Notes: a model not told the origin generated them from the letters alone. A DNA stretch of 64,000 nucleotides from Bacteroidota bacterium (GCA_016868585.1 VGGR01000005.1:1-64000); one strand, 5' to 3'. Counted from the stretch's first letter, positions 19,618 to 28,299 are shown. Numbers and translations: made by a program.

Positions 19618-20640
19618 TTAATTTATAAATTGACTGGCAATATGCCGGATTGTTGAAGTGTTGTTATTGGTTGCGTCTCCTTTCTCGTGCAACTTTCCAA
19701 AGGCAGCAGCAGCGGCATAAGCAATTATAGTTGGCAATGAATGATTATTGATTATCCCATAAATCAATCCTGCCATAAAACAATCTCCACTTCCCACTTT
19801 ATCTACAATTTTGGCGGATCTAAAAAAAGGAGAAACAAATTGATCCTTTTTAGTATTTATAGTTGCATAATATTGAATTGCTCCTTGCTGGCTATCCAAT
19901 CGGAATGTGTTCGCCACATATTGACATCTTGGATAGTCCCTAAATAGGTTAGTAGCCGTAGCGGTAGCGCCTGCCAAGTATTCTTCTTGTGTAGGATATT
20001 CAGCCATATCAAGAGGTAAATTGATACCTAATAAAGCATGCGCAGACCATATATTACCCATCACTACATCACAATAATGTACCAAATCTGGCATCACTGC
20101 TATAGGACTTTTAGCATACTTCCATAAGAGCGCGCGGTAATTTAAATCAACAGAAATAGTAATATTTCGTTGTGAAGCAGCATGTAATGCTTCTTTACAT
20201 AATGCAGCAGCTGCTTCACTTAAAGCAGGCACTATGGCACTAAAATGAAACCAAGAAACATCTTCTAAAATCTCATTCCAGTTGAGCTGCCCAATTGGAA
20301 ACGTAGAAAAAGCTGAATCTTTTCGATCATATACGGTATGCTCACTTTTCATGTCAGCACCTGTACTTACATAATAGGTGCCTATACGCCCGTTTGTATA
20401 AACAATAGCAGAACTGTCAATTTCTTTTTGCGCTACATAAGCAACAATGTTTTTTGAGATAGCATTATCCGGTAGTGCCGTAAAATATTTGACGGGCACC
20501 CCCCACTTTGCGAGTGCAGTAGCAACATTTAATTCGGCACCTCCTACAAAAACAGGCATTTGATGTTGACCCAACCACTCCCCACTTGCAGAAGGTGAAA
20601 AGCGGAGCAATAGCTCACCAAAACATAAAACTTTTTTCAT
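19618..20640 (-). CDS. kdgK: 2-dehydro-3-deoxygluconate (KDG) kinase
   Basis: A PfkB-family kinase of 340 residues that phosphorylates KDG to KDPG. It starts MKKVLCFGELLLRFSP, has the substrate-contact GGAELNVATALAKWG segment and the C-terminal ATP/anion-hole motif VGSGDCFMAGLIYG with the catalytic Asp. Context fixes the substrate: both uronate branches encoded here end in KDG, and the aldolase acting on the product is in the same block. The ATG at 20640 is preferred to a TTG nine bases upstream. Confidence 0.92.
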   Translation of the reverse strand: MKKVLCFGELLLRFSPSASGEWLGQHQMPVFVGGAELNVATALAKWGVPVKYFTALPDNAISKNIVAYVAQKEIDSSAIVYTNGRIGTYYVSTGADMKSEHTVYDRKDSAFSTFPIGQLNWNEILEDVSWFHFSAIVPALSEAAAALCKEALHAASQRNITISVDLNYRALLWKYAKSPIAVMPDLVHYCDVVMGNIWSAHALLGINLPLDMAEYPTQEEYLAGATATATNLFRDYPRCQYVANTFRLDSQQGAIQYYATINTKKDQFVSPFFRSAKIVDKVGSGDCFMAGLIYGIINNHSLPTIIAYAAAAAFGKLHEKGDATNNNTSTIRHIASQFIN

Positions 20641-20658
20641 TTGCTGCAAAAAGCTACT

Positions 20659-21489
20659 TTATTTTAAACTAGCAATAGGCTGTGGATCCATATCCGTAAA
20701 CTCTTTATTTTCACCAGCCATAGCCCAAATAAATCCATAATGGGCTGTGCCTACGCCATAATGCATACTCCATGGTGCAGAGATAGCCGCTTCATGATTA
20801 GCAATAACCAAGTGACGCGTTTCTTGGGGCTCTCCCATAAAATGAAATACACGGTGGGCTTCGTCTACGTCAAAATAAAAATACACTTCCATTCGACGTG
20901 CATGTGTGTGTGGAGGAACTGAATTCCACACGCTCCCAGCTTCTACTGTGGTCAACCCCATTACCAGTTGGCAACTTTGAATACCATCCTGATGAACATA
21001 TTTATAAATAGTTCGCTCATTAGCAGTAGCCCTATCTCCTAATTTGATTGGAGATGCTTCAGCCTTGGTCATTTTACGATTCGGATAGCTTTTATGCGCT
21101 GGTGTGGATAGCATATAAAATTGCGCAGGAGTAGTAGCTTCCAAACTTGCAAAAGTAACTTGCTGGGTTCCTTTTGATAAATAAACACATTCCAATTTTT
21201 CAACCTCATAGGATTCTCCATCTGCGGTCACTATACCTTTTCCACCTACATTAATAATTCCGATCTCTCTTCGTTCTAAAAAATAATTAGCCTTTAATTC
21301 CCCTTGGCTAAGTAAGGAAAGTGGTTCACTAGTAGGAACAGCTCCACCAATAATTACTCGATCATAATGTGAATAAACTAATTGAATTTGTCCGTTTTTC
21401 ATTAACTGTTGAACTAAAAAATTGTCACGCAATTGTTGCGTGTTCATTTGACACGTTTCTTTTGGACTGTTTTGATATCGTACTTGCAT
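20659..21489 (-). CDS. kduI: 5-keto-4-deoxyuronate isomerase
   Basis: A 276-residue cupin that isomerises 4-deoxy-L-threo-5-hexosulose uronate to 3-deoxy-D-glycero-2,5-hexodiulosonate. The four zinc ligands are visible: His194 and His196 in PPHTHARRMEVYF, Glu201 in the same segment and His243 in SMHYGVGTAHYG, at nearly the same positions as in E. coli KduI. It uses the product of GH88 and passes it to KduD, whose gene is 25 bases upstream. Confidence 0.96.
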   Translation of the reverse strand: MQVRYQNSPKETCQMNTQQLRDNFLVQQLMKNGQIQLVYSHYDRVIIGGAVPTSEPLSLLSQGELKANYFLERREIGIINVGGKGIVTADGESYEVEKLECVYLSKGTQQVTFASLEATTPAQFYMLSTPAHKSYPNRKMTKAEASPIKLGDRATANERTIYKYVHQDGIQSCQLVMGLTTVEAGSVWNSVPPHTHARRMEVYFYFDVDEAHRVFHFMGEPQETRHLVIANHEAAISAPWSMHYGVGTAHYGFIWAMAGENKEFTDMDPQPIASLK

Positions 21490-21514
21490 GAAATTTATTT
21501 TTTGGGTTAATTAA

Positions 21515-22276
21515 TTATCTACTCATCCACCCGCCGTCAACAGTAATAATGCTACCGCATATATAATCAGAGGCCGGGGAAGCCAAAAACACAAAGGCTC
21601 CGGTAAGATCAGCCGTGTTACCCCATCTTCCAGCAGGAATTCTTCCTAAGATAGCTTTATTTCGCTCTTCATCCGCACGTAACAGTGCGGTATTATCCGT
21701 AATAATATAGCCGGGTGCTATGCCATTTACATTGACTCCTTTTGAAGACCACTCGTTGGCAAACGCCTTTAAAAGCGATGCAACAGCACCTTTACTAGCG
21801 GCATAACCGGGCACATTAACTCCCCCTTGAAAGCTCAAAAGAGAACAAGTAAAAATAATTTTACCCCCTCCGTTCTTGATCATTTGTTGACCAATTTCAC
21901 GTGTAATTATAAATTGTGTAGTTAAATTAATATCGATGATTGCATCCCAGTACTCATCCGGGTGTTCAGCGGCGGGTTTACGCATAATATGACCTGCATT
22001 ATTAACTAAAATATCAATGCGCGAATGATTTGCTTTAACCTTATGAAGAAAATTATACACAGATTGACGGTCTGAAAAATCAGCTTGATAAGCATAAAAC
22101 TTTTTTCCAGTAGCTTCAATAGCTTTTGCAACCTCACTTTCGGTTGGGGGCAAAGAATTAGATACGCCAATAATATCTGCTCCAGCATGGGCCAATGCTA
22201 TGGCCACTTCCATCCCAATACCACGACTACAACCTGTAACCAAAGCTATTTTATTATCCACTCTAAAATTATTCAT
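21515..22276 (-). CDS. kduD: 2-deoxy-D-gluconate 3-dehydrogenase / DKII reductase
   Basis: A 253-residue short-chain dehydrogenase reducing 2,5-diketo-3-deoxygluconate to KDG. It has the TGCSRGIGMEVAIALAHAG cofactor loop, the NNAG motif in VNNAGHIMRKP, a YAASKGA catalytic pair and the C-terminal GSIITVDGGWMSR typical of KduD. It is the first gene of the long minus-strand uronate unit. I see no clear TAnnTTTG box in the 300 bases upstream. Confidence 0.93.
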   Translation of the reverse strand: MNNFRVDNKIALVTGCSRGIGMEVAIALAHAGADIIGVSNSLPPTESEVAKAIEATGKKFYAYQADFSDRQSVYNFLHKVKANHSRIDILVNNAGHIMRKPAAEHPDEYWDAIIDINLTTQFIITREIGQQMIKNGGGKIIFTCSLLSFQGGVNVPGYAASKGAVASLLKAFANEWSSKGVNVNGIAPGYIITDNTALLRADEERNKAILGRIPAGRWGNTADLTGAFVFLASPASDYICGSIITVDGGWMSR

Positions 22277-22584
22277 GCCCCTAAAATTTAGATAAGATTA
22301 TTTTATAATTTTTGAAAACTTCTAACAGTTTTTTTATGATGTTGCACTTGTCTCATATTTCAGACACTACTATTTGTAGAAATCGGGCTTGACTGAAATG
22401 TCCTGCAACATCTTCCCCCGATATGCATCAAGTTACATTCAGCCATTCGTCCCGGAAGCACCACTAATTGATTCAGTGAATGGATTACCTGTTGGTTTCC
22501 CGGGGCGGGAATAGTCTAAGGTAACATTATTTTAATACGCCAGCGATCAAAATTCTTGTTGATAAATGCTGCATCTATGTGCAC
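22277..22584. other. Non-coding region upstream of kduD
   Basis: About 300 bases with no plausible coding frame. It should contain the promoter of the kduD-to-eda unit, but no consensus -7 box is evident on the minus strand. A short GC-rich patch with TTTCCCGGGGCGGGAA near 22495 is the only notable local feature. Confidence 0.4.
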
Positions 22585-22618
22585 AAAGCCCCCAACACGA
22601 AGTGTTGAGGGCTTTTTT
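22585..22618 (+). terminator. Strong intrinsic terminator with no gene upstream
   Basis: The hairpin arms AGCCCCCAACAC and GTGTTGAGGGCT flank a GAA loop and are followed by TTTTT. It is oriented for plus-strand transcripts, yet no plus-strand gene precedes it; kduD reads away from it and the next lipoprotein starts downstream. It may have served a gene now lost. Confidence 0.8.
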
Positions 22619-22630
22619 AATTGGATGCGT

Positions 22631-22693
22631 GCAAAGCTTGCTTTGCTAAGCAGACAAGTACAAAGCCCGTCACGCCGAAGGCGTGTGGGGCAT
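22631..22693. repeat. Two consecutive hairpins
   Basis: GCAAAGC-TT-GCTTTGC (22631-22646) and CACGCC-GAA-GGCGTG (22671-22685), the second extended by outer arms GCCC/GGGC across a two-base internal loop. With the preceding terminator they form three hairpins within about 105 bases, ending some 45 bases before the tRNA 3'-end copy. Confidence 0.65.
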
Positions 22694-22737
22694 TGGGTAA
22701 GAGCAGCTTTTTGCGATGTGTGAGCACAGCGAACACC

Positions 22738-22754
22738 ATCCAGTCCTGGGCACT
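22738..22754 (+). repeat. Exact 17-bp copy of the tRNA-Leu 3' end (candidate att site)
   Basis: ATCCAGTCCTGGGCACT is identical to the T-arm and acceptor end of the tRNA-Leu at 145-161, in the same orientation. The following bases (CATTAAACAGCAG) also resemble the DNA after the tRNA (TTATTGAACTGAAG). No complete tRNA is present here. Confidence 0.75.
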
Positions 22755-22880
22755 CATTAAACAGCAGTCCCTAAAAAGACGAAAACAATTACTTTGAAAA
22801 ATATTACATTTAAACAACGAAACTCTCGACAACTAAACTGTCTACTTTCTTTGACAACATATAAATCTAATATTTAATCT

Positions 22881-23600
22881 ATGGGGAAAACACCAGTAAT
22901 CCAACTATTAATACTCCCATTATTTATTTTCATTGGATGTGGATCTGGTTCAGGCAATTCTGAAGCGGCATCACCGGTTGAAACATCTGCGAGTATGCCA
23001 ACTACAACAGCCGATGCATCAGCTACTCCACAGACCGAAACTGCGCAGACCACTGAAAAGATTGACCTATGCCGTTGCTTGACTGAACCGGGCAATTCAC
23101 AATGGGCAGTCGACAACTATGATGCTTGTAATGCAGCAATTAATAAAGAACTAAGGGTTGAGAATTGGGAAAAGGTTAATTTTTCTAAGGAGCCTGAGTT
23201 GAATAAAAAATGGGATGCTTTAGTCAAAATGTGCACTGGTAGCGCTAAGTTAAAAACTGGCGTGGAGGCTGTTGATAAGAACAATGAATTGGTGCCAGAG
23301 ATTGGAACATCCTATGGGTATATCTGGGAGTCGGTCAATGAAGCAGCACAGATGTATACTACACTTGCTTTTGATGGTTTGGTTTTTAGATCGACTGCCT
23401 ACGCGATGAACGGTCAAACCGAATCCGAAAATTTTAGCAAAATCATTGATATTTCAGGAAGCTGGACGGCTATAGATGCAGAAAGTGCAGCGGGCATAAT
23501 CAAAGCCAATGGCGTAAAGGTTGGTTGGACATTTAGCAGCGATTACACAACCCTGACCAATAACAAAGGCGTTGAGTTTACACGGCTGAAGGTCAAATGA
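22881..23600 (+). CDS. Hypothetical lipoprotein
   Basis: A 239-residue protein I do not recognise. The signal peptide ends in a lipobox at IFIGCGSG (Cys near residue 20), followed by a low-complexity Ser/Thr/Ala/Glu linker to about residue 55. The rest includes two Cys-containing segments (DLCRCLTEPGNSQW and VKMCTGSAKL) and a C-terminal half that could be a small beta-rich domain. The 93-residue lipoprotein gene follows about 30 bases later. A surface or periplasmic role is inferred only from the lipobox. Confidence 0.7.
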   Translation: MGKTPVIQLLILPLFIFIGCGSGSGNSEAASPVETSASMPTTTADASATPQTETAQTTEKIDLCRCLTEPGNSQWAVDNYDACNAAINKELRVENWEKVNFSKEPELNKKWDALVKMCTGSAKLKTGVEAVDKNNELVPEIGTSYGYIWESVNEAAQMYTTLAFDGLVFRSTAYAMNGQTESENFSKIIDISGSWTAIDAESAAGIIKANGVKVGWTFSSDYTTLTNNKGVEFTRLKVK

Positions 23601-23630
23601 TATATACTATTTATGTACAGATTATTTTTT

Positions 23631-23894
23631 ATGAAATATTTATTCCTGTCTCTTTTTGTGCTGACCACAATTTATTTTAGCAGTTGTGATAACTCTTCTT
23701 CCTCTCGCGCCGAATCTACTCCACAAAAATGTTCTGATATGGAAAGTTATGATTATGGCTATGCTATTGCAAGAGATCAGGATGGCTTACTGGCTGATTG
23801 TAATTATTTATATGAAATTGCTAGCACACAAAAAAATGTAACAAGTAAATCTTGTTTTTGTGAAGGAGTTTCAGATTTTAGAAATAGTAAATAA
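23631..23894 (+). CDS. Small hypothetical lipoprotein
   Basis: 87 residues from the ATG at 23631 (a second in-frame ATG at 23613 would add six). The signal peptide ends at the lipobox YFSSCDN, followed by a Ser-rich linker and a short Cys-containing domain (PQKCSDMESYDYGYA, LLADCNYLYE, KSCFCEGVSDF). The pattern of Cys residues resembles small periplasmic disulphide-bonded proteins, but I recognise no family. Confidence 0.6.
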   Translation: MKYLFLSLFVLTTIYFSSCDNSSSSRAESTPQKCSDMESYDYGYAIARDQDGLLADCNYLYEIASTQKNVTSKSCFCEGVSDFRNSK

Positions 23895-23905
23895 ATTACA
23901 AGTAT

Positions 23906-24122
23906 ATGGATTCAAGTTTAGAAAAGCTCATAGAATTGGTTACATCTTCTGGATCAATTTCTGAAAAACATAAGCAACTAATTTTTGAAAAGGCAAAAGC
24001 GCAGGGAATAAGTGAAATAGAAGCTCAGATATATTGATGCTGCTTTAAAAAAGTCTATGAGGAATGAGCTTCAGCAAATCTCAGTAAACTTCAATTTCCA
24101 GAAAAGATGTATATTATATTAA
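23906..24122 (+). pseudogene. Small gene interrupted by a frameshift in an AT run
   Basis: The ATG at 23906 opens a 43-codon frame (MDSSLEKLIELVTSSGSISE..., ending SEIEAQIY) stopped by TGA at 24035. The overlapping frame continues the helical pattern as IDAALKKSMRNELQQI to a TAA at 24120. Adding two bases to the AT repeat at 24029-24034 would restore EAQIYIDAALKKSM. The N-terminal helix pair resembles short SHOCT-like or helical domains seen at the start of Bacteroidota membrane proteins. It may be a real slip or an assembly error. Confidence 0.5.
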
Positions 24123-24139
24123 GGGTTCGTACTCTGATT

Positions 24140-25135
24140 TTATCTAATCCCCCTTTCCATCATCTGCCCAATTCGCCATTGGAATGAAATTTCATAGGAA
24201 CTTGCTGGCGTAAGCGTTCTTTTAAGATTGTTGTATGCGATATCATACGAAAAACCAACGCGCATTTTATTAACTTCCACATATGCATGTGGCGCAAATG
24301 ATTCACCGGAGCGATACCAAAGACCTGCTCCTACCATCTGCTCCTCATCTTCACCAAATAATCGAGCAATTGAAAACCCCGCCAACAGATAATCAACCTC
24401 AGCCTGTTTCTGATATAATGCTTTTATGTTGATGAGGCTTACCTCATTGATATATTGCTGAAAGGTCATCTGACCAGACCACCTAATTGGCAAAACCTGT
24501 TTTGGATCGTCCATGACCGTTTGAATAGGCTTGTTAAAGTGATAACCAGAAAGTCCCACATCAAAAAATGTACCTGACAGCGGATTACCAGAACGAAACA
24601 ATAATCCTGCACCAATTGAGTAAAATGGCTTCATGTTTTGCATCGCTGCCTCACCGTTAGGCAGTGAAAGATTAAAACCGCCACTTGCAAACTGACGATC
24701 AAATGAAATTCCCGCAAAGTCAATTCTTCGGTTTCCATAATTAATTGCCAGACCCGCACCAACGGACTGGTCATCTGCTTCGTTTAGCTTAACATGGTAG
24801 GAGGCCATTAGTCCAGCATAGCTACTCCTAAATGCCCCAGCCATGGATTGATCTTGCATAAATTGCACACCAATATTAAAAGGGTGCTGCCCTCCCTCTT
24901 CAGGCTTATAGTTACCTATTTTAACATCGCCAGCTACCACGGCAGTGGTAAAGGGGTCAACCAGGTTAGCCCATTGCTGACGGTAATTTGCCATTACACG
25001 TGCTGAGCCATTAAATACGCCTGCATAAGCTGGATTAACGGTAAAAGGAGCAGCCACAAACTGCGTAAAATGTGGATCCTGCGCTTTTACAAAAACACTT
25101 ATTAGCAAAACAATAGTAAGATAGACAAATCGCAT
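24140..25135 (-). CDS. Type IX secretion system PorP/SprF-family membrane protein
   Basis: A 331-residue outer-membrane beta-barrel protein with a signal peptide and the conserved start QDPHFTQFVAAPFTVNPAYAG, diagnostic of PorP/SprF. Such proteins attach or help secrete a specific partner with a type B C-terminal sorting domain. The partner here is very probably the adhesin encoded ten bases upstream. The length and the C-terminal strand SYEISFQWRIG fit the family. Confidence 0.92.
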   Translation of the reverse strand: MRFVYLTIVLLISVFVKAQDPHFTQFVAAPFTVNPAYAGVFNGSARVMANYRQQWANLVDPFTTAVVAGDVKIGNYKPEEGGQHPFNIGVQFMQDQSMAGAFRSSYAGLMASYHVKLNEADDQSVGAGLAINYGNRRIDFAGISFDRQFASGGFNLSLPNGEAAMQNMKPFYSIGAGLLFRSGNPLSGTFFDVGLSGYHFNKPIQTVMDDPKQVLPIRWSGQMTFQQYINEVSLINIKALYQKQAEVDYLLAGFSIARLFGEDEEQMVGAGLWYRSGESFAPHAYVEVNKMRVGFSYDIAYNNLKRTLTPASSYEISFQWRIGQMMERGIR

Positions 25136-25145
25136 GTTTATTGAT

Positions 25146-27695
25146 TTATCGCAATAGCAGGAATGTACCTGTTCGCTTTATTAGATTGTTATCAAAATCT
25201 ATTCCTTCGGCGATCCACACATATCCCTCCATAGGCTGTTTAACTCCTTTATAGGTTCCATCCCAACCCTCGTTGATGTTAGTGGTCATAAATAGCAGTT
25301 GCCCCCACCGGTTAAACACCTTGAAATACGTGAGTGTTCGTACGCCTACAAGGCGGGGGAATATTTTATCATTATTGCCATCACCGTTTGGAGAAAACCC
25401 TTTGGGAACATAAATTTCTTTCTCCTTGAAAATCCTTACAAGTTGCGTGTCCTTTAGTATACACCCAATTCCAGTAGTGATAGAAATTACATAATCAACT
25501 TCTGCATTATAATTGAATATTGGATTTGAAATTAAAGAACTACTTAAACCCGTTGATGGGCTCCAAGAGTAAATAGCACCCCCAAAAACGCGTGCCTCTA
25601 ATTGCAAATCACGATTCTCTACCGCATTGAGTGCAATATACCGCTGATTGGCAGGGGGCGCCACAACTGAAACTGGCTTTGTGATGGAAGTAGCGAGCGA
25701 GGGGCATGCTACCGGCGTAACTATCAAGCTTACCGAGTAGGTGCTTGCTGTTGGGAACGTATACGTGGGGTTCTGTAATGTGGAGGTGCCTTGGCCCTGA
25801 CCAAAATTCCAACTATAAGCAACCACATTACTATTGGCGATATTTGACTGGTCCGTAAACTGAGTAGGGAAGCCAGCACAGTATTTATCAAAAGTGAAAT
25901 TAACTGTTGGCTTACGAACTAGCTGCAGCGTAACAGCACCAGTGGCAGAAGCTATACAACCATCTGCAGAAACTACATTTACAGTATACGTGCCCGGCTG
26001 AGTGGCAGCATAAGATGCGGTAGTTGCCCCAACTATGGCGCCACCATTGATAAACCACTGATATGTAGTACCGCCAGATGCAGTCAGCGTAACCGTTCCC
26101 CCTTCACAAAGTAAATTGGTAGTCGGTGTATTAAGGGTCCCAGTAGGCATTGGACGCACCGTTATACTATGTGTGATACTATCCTTACATCCCTCTGCAC
26201 TTGTTGAAACTAACTTAACATTATATGATCCTGCAGCGAGGTATGAATACGAGGGAGAGGCCTGTACAGATGTTGCCCCATTACCAAAATTCCAAGCAGC
26301 GGTAATTGTACCTGTTGTTATGGTAGATAGATTTGTAAACACAAATTGATTAGTAGAAAGACACTGCGCTCTTCTATTAATACTAAAATCAACAGTTGGC
26401 TTTGGATTGACGGTAACAGTTCGGGTAGTACTATCCGAACAGCCATTATTACTTACTGCTATCAATTTTACAATGTATGTGCCCGCAGCAAGATAACTAT
26501 GCGTTGCATTGGCTGTGGTAGCCGTATTGCCATCACCAAATCTCCAAACATAAGAGACGGTACCACTAGCGATAGTTGTGCTGTTGGTGAAAACAAAAGA
26601 GTTACCATTTACACATTGCGATAGACTGTTCACACTAAAATTAACCACGGGTTTTGCAAAGACTGAGACCGACCTTGTAGTACTGTCTTTGCAACCCAGC
26701 CCGCTTGTAACAACCAGCTTAACTGTGTAAGTACCCGCATTGATATAAGAGTGCGTGGGGTTAGCGTTAGCAGATACATTGCCATCCCCAAAAGTCCAAG
26801 CATAAGTAAGCGTTCCGGTAGTAACTGAACTATTGTTAGTGAAATTAAATTGATTGCCTGTCACACACTGACTTGCCGCATTAACAGAGAATGTGGCTGT
26901 TGGAGTAGCAACATTCGGAATTGCTGTTACAGTAGAATTATATAACTGAGTGATTTCACAGCTAGTCAAAGCTCTATTCCAGATACCTATGTCATCAAGC
27001 TTGCCCGTCAAGTATTGAGGCCCACTGGGCAGTGGGATAACAGGATCCTCTACGCCGAAGTATAAAAAGCCATTGTTGTCTACATTTTGGAGTGGCGTAG
27101 GAATACTTTCTGTTCGAGCTAAAATACCATCAACATAAATACTTACTGTAAGAGTAGAGACATTATAAACTGAAACTATGTGATGCCAATTCGTAGCATT
27201 AACAGCAGGAGCTTGTGCTCCGAGGCCGGTATTAGTAAAAGTATTTCCCTGCCCATAGGTAGGTTGACTATTGTCATACCTTAAAAAATAACCCTTGCTA
27301 CTATAGGGGGTTGATGTTGACAATGTATGAGTTATAAAATGCTGCCATCTACCACCACCTGTAGATAGCACCCAAGATGACAATGTGAAAGAGCCAGTGC
27401 CAAAATTTATTAGAGCTGAGTTATTAGCTCTAATATAGCTACTAGAGCCATTAAAGGCATATGCAGTATTTCCAGAAAACCTATCGGTTGTTGTTGAAGC
27501 ATTAAAAACAGTTCCGTTAATATTATTCCCACTCACATCATTTGCATTTCCACAAAACGGATAATATGCAACTAATCCATTTTGTAAGTTGGAGGGAATT
27601 TGAGAAAGACTACAAACTTGAGATAATGATTCTTTACCTGCTCCAAGTAGAGCCAAAAAACAAAAACAAAAAAACGCCAGATGATTAAATCGCAT
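25146..27695 (-). CDS. Large secreted LamG/PKD adhesin with gliding-type C-terminal domain
   Basis: About 849 residues. After a signal peptide come a LamG/concanavalin-like domain (about 45-250, GLVAYYPFCGNANDVSGNN), three tandem PKD repeats with WxFGDGN motifs (about 260-515), an Ig-like segment (about 520-600), another PKD repeat, and the CHU_C type B sorting domain EIYVPKGFSPNGDGNNDKIFP ... VFNRWGQLLF at the end. It should cross the outer membrane by type IX secretion and be held at the surface by its PorP/SprF partner. The ATG at 27695 is chosen over a TTG 21 bases upstream. Confidence 0.9.
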   Translation of the reverse strand: MRFNHLAFFCFCFLALLGAGKESLSQVCSLSQIPSNLQNGLVAYYPFCGNANDVSGNNINGTVFNASTTTDRFSGNTAYAFNGSSSYIRANNSALINFGTGSFTLSSWVLSTGGGRWQHFITHTLSTSTPYSSKGYFLRYDNSQPTYGQGNTFTNTGLGAQAPAVNATNWHHIVSVYNVSTLTVSIYVDGILARTESIPTPLQNVDNNGFLYFGVEDPVIPLPSGPQYLTGKLDDIGIWNRALTSCEITQLYNSTVTAIPNVATPTATFSVNAASQCVTGNQFNFTNNSSVTTGTLTYAWTFGDGNVSANANPTHSYINAGTYTVKLVVTSGLGCKDSTTRSVSVFAKPVVNFSVNSLSQCVNGNSFVFTNSTTIASGTVSYVWRFGDGNTATTANATHSYLAAGTYIVKLIAVSNNGCSDSTTRTVTVNPKPTVDFSINRRAQCLSTNQFVFTNLSTITTGTITAAWNFGNGATSVQASPSYSYLAAGSYNVKLVSTSAEGCKDSITHSITVRPMPTGTLNTPTTNLLCEGGTVTLTASGGTTYQWFINGGAIVGATTASYAATQPGTYTVNVVSADGCIASATGAVTLQLVRKPTVNFTFDKYCAGFPTQFTDQSNIANSNVVAYSWNFGQGQGTSTLQNPTYTFPTASTYSVSLIVTPVACPSLATSITKPVSVVAPPANQRYIALNAVENRDLQLEARVFGGAIYSWSPSTGLSSSLISNPIFNYNAEVDYVISITTGIGCILKDTQLVRIFKEKEIYVPKGFSPNGDGNNDKIFPRLVGVRTLTYFKVFNRWGQLLFMTTNINEGWDGTYKGVKQPMEGYVWIAEGIDFDNNLIKRTGTFLLLR

Positions 27696-27716
27696 GAGGG
27701 CTGGGGTTGATCCCAA

Positions 27717-28290
27717 ATCTGAATTTAATAAAAGAAAGCTTGCAAAAGGCAGACCAAGGGATTTTATTTTGGGTAAGATATTTTAATTAAAATACCTGAT
27801 CTAAATTATAACTGCGTTAAGCTATTGCACTTATGTATGGATATGCAGATGTTCCCTAACTTCACCGTAGCGACAATTTGGTGACAGTTGTTCTTTTTCT
27901 AATATGTAATTAGCTGATATTCAAAGATTAAAGAGGGTGTGTTCGACCCCACCCCACGATTGAAACGCAAAGGAGTTGGGAGTGGTTCATCATTTAAAAT
28001 TAACTAATAAGCTTGCTAAATAAAGCAGATTGAGGGATTATGCTTTGGCCAAGTAATTTTACTTTAAATATTTTAAAAGCCACTAAAAATCAGAGAATGC
28101 AAATTTTGATAAGACTGAGATATGCGCAACTAATTCTTTCTAACTCCGTCCAGCGAAGGGCCCTTTATTGGATATTAGTAATCTATATCAACATACCGAC
28201 GCTAAAGTTTTCGGGCTTTGCGTTCTTGCGGTCCCAACAATTGCCATTTTCTTTACGGCAGCCATTATAGAAAAGTATAGTTAGTTATGT
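27717..28290. other. Gene-poor region with possible relics
   Basis: About 570 AT-rich bases without a convincing intact gene. It contains a short repeat also found near 41131 (28129-28162) and a plus-strand frame at 28147-28284 ending in a hydrophobic stretch (FGLCVLAVPTIAIFFTAAII), which looks like the last membrane helix of a lost protein. Both are weak. Confidence 0.4.
28129..28162. repeat. Short dispersed repeat, copy 1
   Basis: ACTAATTCTTTC, one variable base, AACTCCGTCC, four variable bases, then AAGGGC. The same arrangement occurs at 41131-41164. About 29 of 34 positions agree. Confidence 0.6.
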
Positions 28291-28291
28291 T

Positions 28292-28299
28292 TAAATTTG
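28292..28299 (+). promoter_or_regulatory. Possible -7 element of the CocE-type hydrolase gene
   Basis: TAAATTTG matches TAnnTTTG and lies 18 bases before the ATG at 28318. No clear -33 TTG is seen at 19-21 bases upstream. Confidence 0.4.

Noticed and set aside
22617-22832. Minus-strand frame of 71 residues beside the hairpin cluster
   Set aside because: It crosses the hairpins and the tRNA-end copy and has no coding features; it is a by-product of structured repeats.
27935-27985. GTGTTCGACCCCACC as a tRNA or tmRNA 3' end
   Set aside because: The possible stem GGGTG/CACCC has a ten-base loop, not a T arm, and no acceptor stem or other arms can be found.
28040-28270. 76-residue plus-strand frame before the CocE-type gene
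   Set aside because: It overlaps the short dispersed repeat, lacks domain features and has no homology I recognise.
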